This document shows, one piece after another, positions 35,884 to 43,365 of a stretch of DNA of 64,000 nucleotides. How positions within the stretch are numbered: the stretch's first letter is position 1; every line of letters starts with the position of its first letter. Origin of the DNA: Photobacterium frigidiphilum (GTDB lineage Bacteria > Pseudomonadota > Gammaproteobacteria > Enterobacterales > Vibrionaceae). The notes beneath the pieces are model-generated. The model did not search any database, was not told the DNA's origin, and saw only the letters and a list, made by a program, of their open reading frames with translations. The DNA is taken from contig NZ_PYMJ01000007.1 in assembly GCF_003025615.1 (NCBI RefSeq), forward strand, positions 124,001 to 188,000, read 5' to 3'. The position numbers and the translations under genes are program-made.

Positions 35884-37418
35884 TTTCTAAAAATACTTCC
35901 AGTAGTAAAAGCTGCCCTAAAATTGGCTTACTGTACCTTGACCATGTATTACGTTTTTTCAATTGTTCTAACTTTAAGGGCTGGCCAGAAAAAATTGAAC
36001 AGGTGGTGTATCACTGGGGTAATGATAAACAGCGTTTTATCAATGAGGTAAAGCGCAAAAAAATTGAGGTCTTAATTGGCAATATTCCAGCAACGGCATA
36101 TGAAACATTTCGTGATATCGCCCGTGAATTACCCAATGTTAGGTTTATCCCTTCTCTTGATACTCAGTTCAGTAACAAATCAAAAGAAAACGTCACGCAC
36201 TTTTGTGAAAAATATCAGTTGCCCGTTCCACTGACAAAGATTTTTTATCAAGTAGATGAAGCCTTGGAATACCTAACACATACGGATTATCCAAAAATTG
36301 TTAAACGTTCTTATGGTCCATCCAACTATGGCGGTTATTTTGTCCATAAAGTAGATACAGCCGAAGAAGCGTTACGACTATTTTCAGAAAAGCGTTATTA
36401 CCCTGCTTATATTCAAGACTTTGTACCAATGAAAGCAGACATTCGAGTAATGCTAGTCGGACACCAACCAATGTGCGCATTTTGGCGTCGTCCTCCTGAA
36501 GGTGAATGGCTTACCAACACCAGTCAGGGAGGTAGCATGGACTATCAAGATATCCCTGAAGAAGTACTTGAAATCGCAGTAAAAGCATCGAAAGCGGCCA
36601 ATGCTGAATACTGGGCTTGTGATATTGCGGTCAGTACAGAAGATGAATATACCATTTTAGAGTGCGCGACTGCTTTTGCTGCTTTTCCCTATATTCGGGA
36701 CTGGATTGGCCAATATTTAATGTGGTTATTAAACCCTCAAAAATTCACCAAGCCTCATATTGTTCATAAAAACTGGGAAGAGCTAGGAAAAATTGACTCA
36801 TCATTATTGCGAACCATGCGACATATAACGTTTGGTCAGCCAGATTTCTCGACCGATACCGGCGAGTACGCGCCAACAGATGAGCACTACCGTCTATTGC
36901 AAACGCACTATCAACCAGTTGAAGAATGGCCAAGCGAAGCATGGAACTTTCAAGATATGCACAACAGTCTGGTCATTGAATCTAAAACATCGAACGGTGT
37001 TTTAGAACAATTAAGCACTGAACCTGTATTAGATTGTACTATTGAAGAAATGGATAGTGGTATTGAGGAACATAGTGTTGTTAATGTCTCGGCACAGCAA
37101 GCCTGCTTACATCCTGATGACATAGATAGCCCTGATATTGATTGCTCTAATATAGATTGCTCTAATATAACGGCAGATATAGACGACTCTTCTGTAAAGG
37201 AAATACCTTCAATCACTCACGACCAATTAGTAACATTTTTCTTGGGCGTAAAAGGAATTGGGCAAACACTAGCCAACGAGATTGTTGATACGCTTAGTGT
37301 AGAAGGCACGTTACACGCTTTAAACAATACCCCACAGCAACTCACAACGTTTCGAAATTTAAAGCAGAAAAAGCTGAAAACAATCCTTGCCGACTGGCAC
37401 GCGTATGTTAGGGATTAA
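35880..37418 (+). CDS. ATP-grasp protein with C-terminal helix-hairpin-helix domain
   Basis: A 512-residue protein. The ATP-grasp part is about residues 100-275 (YPKIVKRSYGPSNYGGYFV with the nucleotide-binding Lys; ADIRVMLVGHQPMCAFWRRP; WLTNTSQGGSMD). Where active relatives have Glu-x-Asn as metal ligands, it reads ECA (Glu261, Ala263), so one ligand is lost. A long acidic linker with a short tandem repeat follows (about 370-440). The end is a helix-hairpin-helix domain (about 445-510; FFLGVKGIGQTLANEIVDTL), a fold that usually binds DNA or mediates protein contacts. Translation is coupled to the first ATP-grasp gene. It could be a weak ligase, a carrier or a regulatory partner. Confidence 0.8.
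   Translation: MISKNTSSSKSCPKIGLLYLDHVLRFFNCSNFKGWPEKIEQVVYHWGNDKQRFINEVKRKKIEVLIGNIPATAYETFRDIARELPNVRFIPSLDTQFSNKSKENVTHFCEKYQLPVPLTKIFYQVDEALEYLTHTDYPKIVKRSYGPSNYGGYFVHKVDTAEEALRLFSEKRYYPAYIQDFVPMKADIRVMLVGHQPMCAFWRRPPEGEWLTNTSQGGSMDYQDIPEEVLEIAVKASKAANAEYWACDIAVSTEDEYTILECATAFAAFPYIRDWIGQYLMWLLNPQKFTKPHIVHKNWEELGKIDSSLLRTMRHITFGQPDFSTDTGEYAPTDEHYRLLQTHYQPVEEWPSEAWNFQDMHNSLVIESKTSNGVLEQLSTEPVLDCTIEEMDSGIEEHSVVNVSAQQACLHPDDIDSPDIDCSNIDCSNITADIDDSSVKEIPSITHDQLVTFFLGVKGIGQTLANEIVDTLSVEGTLHALNNTPQQLTTFRNLKQKKLKTILADWHAYVRD
37125..37169 (+). repeat. 15-bp tandem repeat inside the ATP-grasp/HhH linker
   Basis: GATTGCTCTAATATA occurs twice in tandem (37140-37154 and 37155-37169), preceded by a diverged copy (37125-37139). 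It encodes an in-frame five-residue repeat (DCSNI) and is probably prone to copy-number change by slippage. Confidence 0.8.
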
Positions 37419-37420
37419 GA

Positions 37421-40087
37421 ATGAAAAAACGATATCTTTCTTACCAAGATACTATCGACTTCTTAACAGAAGCGATGGCAAAATATCCTGATTTGATCCG
37501 GCTACAGAATATAGGTGACACCCATGAAGGGCGCCCTATTATGATGGTGACTATATCGCAAGATGTAGCCTATGCCGATCTTAAACCAGCCTTATTGTAT
37601 ACAGGTACGATACATGCCAGAGAATGGATAGGTATCGAGCTAGCGGTTAATTTTATTCAATATTTATTGGATAACTACCCGAGTAACCCCGAGGTTGTTG
37701 AAGCCCTGACGCGCAACACCTTATATATCGTACCTTGCCTGAACCCAGATGGTTTCGAGTATTCCCGTAATCACTTTTCGTTTTGGCGCAAGAACCGACG
37801 TGATAATGGTGATGGAACCTTTGGGGTCGATCTGAATCGTAATTTCGGTATTAACTTCCGTCAATCGACAAACACCCAGTCGAATATTTACGGAGGACCA
37901 GCCGCATTCTCCGAACCAGAAACGCAAGCGATTAAGCAGTTTGTCGAGCTACATAACAATATAAAAATTGCACTTGATTACCACTCTCAGGGCAATGTAT
38001 TTTTCCCTGCTCATAAATTTAATCATGAAGCCGAAATTGAAGGTACGGATCTTAATATTTTGTGCGCCAATATGGCGAAAGAAATACATAAAGTGACTCG
38101 CCGTCAGTATGGTATTCACCGAGGAAAGCCACCAGCAAACCTGATCCATGGTAGTGGCCGTGAGTACTATTATGACCGAGGAATTTTATCAACCGTCGTC
38201 GAGGTAGGCAGTCGAAATATTCCTGATTACCTGATCAATATGTCACAAAGTGTAGATGAAAATATTCCGGCATTACTGTATGCACTTGGTACTGCCATAA
38301 ACTATTCAGATTTAGCACCTAAACGCCCAGAAAATTTCACTGTGCGTGACATATCAGCTAACCATGCAGAGCTAGTCTGGGATCATAACCCTGAAGATGG
38401 CGGCTGTTATTATCAGGTTTACCGTAATGAAGCCCCCAAAGACCCCTGCACACGTGACAACCTTATTGCCATTACATCACAAAGTGAATATACCGATAAG
38501 CAACTTAAATCTGGGCATCGTTACTATTACAACTTACGAAAAGTTAACCGCGTCAACCGAGTAAAATCGCCGTTTGCGCCTGAAGTAAAAATAAAAACGA
38601 ACCTTGAAAAAGATGAGTTTTCATTCACCTTATTCCCAACGCCCGAAAAAATAGGCTACACCGGAGAGTTTCTTGCCACACAAAATGCAGAGCACTTTGG
38701 TAATAACTCCTTATTTATAGGCGTAAATAAAACCAAGGGGATCTGCTACGGCGTTATTGACTATGATATGAGCCGGATCCCTACCGATGCACAGATCAAA
38801 GACGCCGCGTTCTCTTTGTACCCGATGAATCGAGTTGGCGCCAAAATAGAGAATTATGGCGAATGGTCGGTATCTATTCTAGATCCTGATGATATTTCTG
38901 ATATAACTGATTTCGAACAAATCCATAACGCAGTGGCATTACAGACATTAGGCGATGCCATCGATTCGGATCAGCTCACTCAAGGGATCTGGAAAAGTTG
39001 GCGTTTCAGCGCCCTAGAAAAACAGCTCATCCAAGATCAGTTAGAAAAAGGACGCTTATTATTACGCTTACAAGGTCCTGATAGCTTGCCACAAGGCCAC
39101 GATTCGCAAATGATGCAATTCGATATCGGCTATGGTCGTTTTGGTGGTGGTATTCATTATCGCCCAAGCCTTGATATCATCTATAACCGTCGCCCTAATG
39201 AAGCAACCTTTAATGCAACGACATGCCACACCGTAAGCCATATAGGGGTTACTCAAGGAGAGTTACAAAGTGGATTTGATTCCAATGGTCAGCGAATATT
39301 TGGTCATGTAGAATTTATGCTACCTCAGCTATCAGAACGTACAGACATTGTAATCACTGATGCGTATTTTGTATTAGAGAGCGAAGCTACAAACGGTATT
39401 TCACAGCCGATGCGATTTACCGTTGGGATGGTTGATAATGACAAGCTTAACTACAACAGCATAAAGTGCAGCGAATTAATCGAATTTCTTGGCTACGAAG
39501 TCAGTAGTCACGAGCTGGTTAAAACACCAAGACAAACCTTTATGTTTGATAGTTCAGCCCGCCAACATTTGGAAGATCTGCATGATTCAGGGAAGCCCAT
39601 AAATTTAATCATTCGAGCAACCTCAGCCTCTCGTCAACAAGACGCTATTGTGCAATGGAAAACACTCTCTGCTGATGAGACCACCGTTTACCCACAACTG
39701 GTTGTGGAATATATTGAACGACGTAAGCAACAAATGGATTCTCCAGATAACGTTCAAGCCTCGCTAGAAGACGGCTTGGTTAAGTTAACTTGGGATAACC
39801 CTGATAGTGAAGATTGGGTGGGCACGTATGTGGTGCGAAATAGCTTCCACCCACCACGCTCTCCCTTTGATGGTGTAAAGTTGTATGCGGGTAAAGACGG
39901 ATATACGTTAGACCGTTTTGGCAATACGAATATTCCCAAATATTATTCTGTATTTAACTACGACAATGTACCCAACTATTCTGTACCCGCCACCTTGAAA
40001 TTCAGTACTGACGAGGTTACTCCCGTTATTTACGACGAATTTGAAGCACAAGACGAGATGGAACAACGTTATCGAGAAGGTGACTAA
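37421..40087 (+). CDS. M14 zinc carboxypeptidase with FN3-like and DNRLRE-like modules, no signal peptide
   Basis: An 888-residue protein. The M14 domain is about residues 1-290, with zinc ligands His65 and Glu68 (GTIHAREWIG) and His188 (LDYHSQGN). The substrate-binding GVDLNRNFG (Asn139, Arg140) and catalytic Glu261 (STVVEVGSR) are present. An FN3-like domain follows (about 303-390; PENFTVRDISANHAELVWDH), then two beta-rich modules resembling DNRLRE domains (about 400-590 and 600-768), and a last FN3-like piece (about 775-865). Such modules are normally extracellular, yet the protein starts MKKRYLSYQDTIDFLTEAMA without a signal peptide. The start is 2 bases after the ATP-grasp/HhH stop, so the three genes form one operon. 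Confidence 0.87.
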   Translation: MKKRYLSYQDTIDFLTEAMAKYPDLIRLQNIGDTHEGRPIMMVTISQDVAYADLKPALLYTGTIHAREWIGIELAVNFIQYLLDNYPSNPEVVEALTRNTLYIVPCLNPDGFEYSRNHFSFWRKNRRDNGDGTFGVDLNRNFGINFRQSTNTQSNIYGGPAAFSEPETQAIKQFVELHNNIKIALDYHSQGNVFFPAHKFNHEAEIEGTDLNILCANMAKEIHKVTRRQYGIHRGKPPANLIHGSGREYYYDRGILSTVVEVGSRNIPDYLINMSQSVDENIPALLYALGTAINYSDLAPKRPENFTVRDISANHAELVWDHNPEDGGCYYQVYRNEAPKDPCTRDNLIAITSQSEYTDKQLKSGHRYYYNLRKVNRVNRVKSPFAPEVKIKTNLEKDEFSFTLFPTPEKIGYTGEFLATQNAEHFGNNSLFIGVNKTKGICYGVIDYDMSRIPTDAQIKDAAFSLYPMNRVGAKIENYGEWSVSILDPDDISDITDFEQIHNAVALQTLGDAIDSDQLTQGIWKSWRFSALEKQLIQDQLEKGRLLLRLQGPDSLPQGHDSQMMQFDIGYGRFGGGIHYRPSLDIIYNRRPNEATFNATTCHTVSHIGVTQGELQSGFDSNGQRIFGHVEFMLPQLSERTDIVITDAYFVLESEATNGISQPMRFTVGMVDNDKLNYNSIKCSELIEFLGYEVSSHELVKTPRQTFMFDSSARQHLEDLHDSGKPINLIIRATSASRQQDAIVQWKTLSADETTVYPQLVVEYIERRKQQMDSPDNVQASLEDGLVKLTWDNPDSEDWVGTYVVRNSFHPPRSPFDGVKLYAGKDGYTLDRFGNTNIPKYYSVFNYDNVPNYSVPATLKFSTDEVTPVIYDEFEAQDEMEQRYREGD

Positions 40088-40127
40088 TTACTCCCAAAGC
40101 CAAAGAACCCTAAATCTGATGTTATAA

Positions 40128-40197
40128 AAATCACTGGCGCTGCCCTTATGTAAACTAGAGCGCAATGTAAACTAGGCCGTAAAAGTGCCAGTGATTT
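40128..40197. terminator. Inverted repeat between the M14 gene and the VxrA-like gene
   Basis: AAATCACTGGC at 40128-40138 and GCCAGTGATTT at 40187-40197 form a perfect 11-bp stem with a 48-base loop. It lies 40 bases past the M14 stop and probably ends that operon. The loop holds two copies of ATGTAAACTAG. Confidence 0.4.
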
Positions 40198-40296
40198 ACA
40201 TATTCTTCACTTCAATATGAAGCTCAACAAAGTGTCGCTCAGCAGATCATTGCCATAAAAGATGGATCTTACGCGAATGTTTACACAGAGGTTACA
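40148..40296 (+). promoter_or_regulatory. Repeated TTTACA-type hexamers upstream of the VxrAB-like operon
   Basis: TGTAAA occurs at 40149-40154 and 40166-40171, within a direct repeat ATGTAAACTAG, and TTTACA at 40195-40200. TTTACA at 40280-40285 and GTTACA at 40291-40296 form a direct repeat with an 11-base period, the spacing used by OmpR/PhoB-type regulators. The last pair is about 55 bases before the kinase start, which suits autoregulation by the VxrB-like protein. Confidence 0.45.
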
Positions 40297-40350
40297 AAAC
40301 ACTGAATAAAAGCGCTAAGATTGCTATTATTTGCTGCCATTATTCACACT

Positions 40351-41787
40351 ATGAATCGCTTTCAACTTATAGGCTTACTTGTTGTCTTTTGTGTCAACGC
40401 TTCATCAGCTATTGCTCAAGATAATGCAACAAACCTTCAAACGTTATGGCAACAGTTTTATCAGCAAGCAGGCTTGCTCTCACCAGAGCAAAACCTTAGC
40501 CAAGCCGACATTAACCGCTACCCTAAATCACTACTTCTCAGCAGCAGTCAGTACCCTATTTTCAGCCAATTCCACTGGCAGGAAATACAGCAGCTGTGGC
40601 AAATAGATGATCAATGCCAACAAAATCAGCCCCTAGTTACCAAAGCTGCATTACAAGATGCTATCGAGTTTGAACTGGCACTATGCCAAAGAAAGCCACT
40701 AGCAAATGATTGGTTTGATAATAAGGCCTTACTTCACCCTGCTGGCGGCAGCTACGCCGATCGATACCTTGCCTCGCTTGATAAACCATATCGTGAAAAT
40801 TTTTTAGCTCAGCATCGGGGGCAATTAACGCTCGCTAACCAAGCGCATCCGTTGCACGCTTTACTTTCAGAGCTTTCACCTCAAGGAGTCGATGCGTTGT
40901 TATCAGGCTTTCGAGCTTACCTTACCGAACAGAACACACTGTGGTTAAACAGTGACTCGGGGTGGAAAGCCATCGACGCCAATCAATGGCAGCCTCTTGC
41001 ACATTCGATGAAATTAGCGATAGCAGACAACACAGCCGCAATTTGTTCATTTCGGTACAGCAACATTTGTTTAAATGTCGCGACACCAGCGCCTCAACTA
41101 ACTCGTTGGATTTTGGGCTTTTTAGCTTTAGCTATTGCATTTTTGATAACACGTAACATTTACCAACGGCGACAAAATGCAAAAGAACGACAATTTATAC
41201 TCCAGCTTCTAACACATGAGCTAAGAACACCAATCACCAGTTTGGGCTTTACCGTAGAGATGTTTCGCGATCAATTTGATGAGTTAAGTGACAACACACA
41301 ACAAACCGTATGGCGCTTAATGGCAGACCATCAACGGCTGGCTCAATTAGCGGAAACCAGTAAGGGCTATTTGAGTTCACAACCTGAAGAGCAATTTCAA
41401 CATCAAAGCGCTTATCTCTCTGACTGGTTAGATCACTATTTAGAAAAATATTCACTGGATTACACATTGAACGAAGATCGAGAATTAAACCTACCCTACT
41501 ATTGGCTTGGCATCTGTCTCGAGAACCTGATAAAAAATGCTCAGCAGCATGGTAAAGGTAACGTCGTTATCGATATTCATGTTGATCAAGTACTGCGAAT
41601 TCAAGTGTCTGATCAGGGTGAATTCCCGAGTGTCGCTCAACGCTGGTTAACACTTATTAATCCTTCAATGAGTCAAACCAATATGGGGATTGGCTTAGCT
41701 ATCGTCTCTCGCCTTATGAAACAAATGGGTGGCAAGCTTATCTGCCAACGCAAGCCAACACGTTGTATTTTGGAATTACCATTATGA
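40351..41787 (+). CDS. vxrA: Envelope-stress sensor histidine kinase, VxrA/WigK/VbrK-like
   Basis: The frame opens at a TTG at 40321, but the ATG at 40351 gives a proper signal peptide/first helix (MNRFQLIGLLVVFCVNASSA). A periplasmic sensor of about 230 residues follows, containing paired cysteines (DDQCQQ with FELALCQ; AAICSF with SNICLN), then a transmembrane helix near 258-278. The kinase core has HELRTP with His289, N-box NLIKNAQQHG and G-box MGIGLAIVSRL. The layout with an adjacent OmpR-type regulator and DUF2861 gene matches the Vibrio VxrAB/WigKR/VbrKR system, which responds to cell-wall damage and beta-lactams. Its stop overlaps the regulator start (ATGA). Confidence 0.8.
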   Translation: MNRFQLIGLLVVFCVNASSAIAQDNATNLQTLWQQFYQQAGLLSPEQNLSQADINRYPKSLLLSSSQYPIFSQFHWQEIQQLWQIDDQCQQNQPLVTKAALQDAIEFELALCQRKPLANDWFDNKALLHPAGGSYADRYLASLDKPYRENFLAQHRGQLTLANQAHPLHALLSELSPQGVDALLSGFRAYLTEQNTLWLNSDSGWKAIDANQWQPLAHSMKLAIADNTAAICSFRYSNICLNVATPAPQLTRWILGFLALAIAFLITRNIYQRRQNAKERQFILQLLTHELRTPITSLGFTVEMFRDQFDELSDNTQQTVWRLMADHQRLAQLAETSKGYLSSQPEEQFQHQSAYLSDWLDHYLEKYSLDYTLNEDRELNLPYYWLGICLENLIKNAQQHGKGNVVIDIHVDQVLRIQVSDQGEFPSVAQRWLTLINPSMSQTNMGIGLAIVSRLMKQMGGKLICQRKPTRCILELPL

Positions 41788-42431
41788 ACCAAATTTTATT
41801 AATTGAAGACGATAAGTTACTCGGTGAAGGGTTAAGTGAATATCTTATACAACAAGGTTTTGCCTGCAAATGGCTCACTAACATCCAAAACATTGAGACA
41901 CACTGGTATCGTGCTGATCTGGTGATCCTTGATCGTCAACTAGCTGAAGGCGACAGCATTACACTTTTACCACAATGGCTTATGCTAAAGGCACTGCCTG
42001 TAATCATTCTTACCGCAAAAATTGAGGTAGAACAACGGATTGAAGGATTAATGGCAGGTGCAAAAGACTATATGGTGAAGCCCTTTTCTCATCAGGAATT
42101 ATTGGCGCGTATTTGTGCCCAACTTCGTCCCCTAGGTGATAGCTCTGTTCGCTATCAACAAATAGAGATTGATGTATCAAATAGAGCATTAACCGATAAT
42201 GGTTCTGCTGTCGAACTAAAACCTAAAGAGTTTCAATTACTACTGATGTTGATTCAAAACCAAGGGCGCGTTTTCCATCGAGAAGAGCTACTGAATAAAA
42301 TATGGGGTTATCAAGCCTTCCCAACAACTAGAACCGTAGATAACCATGTCTTACGCATCCGTCAAAAATTACCTAGTATTCATATAGAAACGTTACGTGG
42401 TGTTGGCTACCGCTTGGTGAAAGCGTCATGA
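41784..42431 (+). CDS. vxrB: OmpR-family response regulator, VxrB/WigR/VbrR-like
   Basis: 215 residues from the ATG at 41784, which overlaps the kinase stop. The eight codons upstream in the open frame are not needed. The receiver domain has the acidic pair IEDD, phospho-acceptor Asp50 (VILDRQ), the Thr in ILTAK and the Lys in MVKPF. The OmpR-type winged helix (about 125-212) ends VDNHVLRIRQKL and IETLRGVGYRLV. By similarity it should activate cell-wall synthesis, biofilm or secretion genes under envelope stress. It overlaps the DUF2861 gene by 4 bases. Confidence 0.82.
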   Translation: MNQILLIEDDKLLGEGLSEYLIQQGFACKWLTNIQNIETHWYRADLVILDRQLAEGDSITLLPQWLMLKALPVIILTAKIEVEQRIEGLMAGAKDYMVKPFSHQELLARICAQLRPLGDSSVRYQQIEIDVSNRALTDNGSAVELKPKEFQLLLMLIQNQGRVFHREELLNKIWGYQAFPTTRTVDNHVLRIRQKLPSIHIETLRGVGYRLVKAS

Positions 42432-43309
42432 ATAAACTGGTTTCATTACTTCTGATCTGCCTATTTATTAGCCCAATCACTCACGCTAAAGCTGACAACT
42501 GGTTTGCTGATACCCCACTGCAATCGAGCTATTCAGCTTTATCTGCAGATCAAACGCTGCTTGCTTGGCAAGAACTTCAACTCAGCTTGAGCCAAAATCA
42601 GATCAATGAGCACTATTGGCAACCGATCAAAGACGCGGTATTGAGTAAAACACAATGTGGAAAGCAACTGATTAGTGCTGTGAGTTTACCAGCCAGCATC
42701 GATGTCTCTTTTATCAATAAAAATAGTGTGAACAATCAGGGTTATCAGATAAAAATATCAACAGAGCAAGTCACGCAACCTCTTATTTTAAAGCTATTTG
42801 ACGAAAATAATACGTTACTTGTCACTGCCAATATTCCCCAGCCAACCGAAGAGTATATTGAATTTGAAAGTAACGATTTATTGAGTACACCAAAGGCAGG
42901 AATATACCAACTATCGATTAATGACATTCGCTATCCACTGATTATTTCTTCCTTTACTGATACTGCATGGGTTCACTCAAACACACGTCGAGCATCTAAA
43001 TCGTTAGTCGTCACACCACCAGCAAATAAAATAGCTTGTGCACCCGTTGTGATGAATTGGCAATGGTTTGATGAACAATACAACCAGATAGGTAAGCATA
43101 TTTCAATGCAGCTAGCACCTGTTATGCCAATTACATCAACAGCAACTGATAGCAATTTACAATATGCAACAAAACGCCCAGCAACCACTCCTAGCAACGC
43201 GACATGGCTAAGTGCTGTAGTCAGCCAATTTGAATACCAAGGCGAAGTGAAAGTGGAATATGTTCAGCGCTTTAGTTTGCCTATTTCGACAATAGAGACA
43301 TATAGGTGA
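42428..43309 (+). CDS. DUF2861-like exported protein of the VxrAB operon
   Basis: A 293-residue protein with a signal peptide (MNKLVSLLLICLFISPITHA, cut near AKA). The mature start DNWFADTPLQSSYSALSADQ and the following LLAWQELQLSLSQNQINEHY resemble the DUF2861 family found next to VxrAB in vibrios. The remainder is beta-rich, with cysteines at TQCGKQ and KIACAPV. The function is unknown. Its place in the operon suggests a periplasmic accessory or effector of the envelope-stress response. It overlaps the regulator gene by 4 bases at its 5' end. Confidence 0.7.
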   Translation: MNKLVSLLLICLFISPITHAKADNWFADTPLQSSYSALSADQTLLAWQELQLSLSQNQINEHYWQPIKDAVLSKTQCGKQLISAVSLPASIDVSFINKNSVNNQGYQIKISTEQVTQPLILKLFDENNTLLVTANIPQPTEEYIEFESNDLLSTPKAGIYQLSINDIRYPLIISSFTDTAWVHSNTRRASKSLVVTPPANKIACAPVVMNWQWFDEQYNQIGKHISMQLAPVMPITSTATDSNLQYATKRPATTPSNATWLSAVVSQFEYQGEVKVEYVQRFSLPISTIETYR

Positions 43310-43365
43310 CAAAACGACATTGGATTTGCTCTGTAATACGCGCAAATCCAAACGGAATAATCACC

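Noticed and set aside
37124..37180. CRISPR-like repeat
   Set aside because: The units are adjacent without spacers and are in frame inside a coding linker, so this is a tandem duplication.
40321..40350. TTG start of the VxrA-like kinase
   Set aside because: It would add residues before the signal peptide. The ATG at 40351 gives the expected N-terminus.
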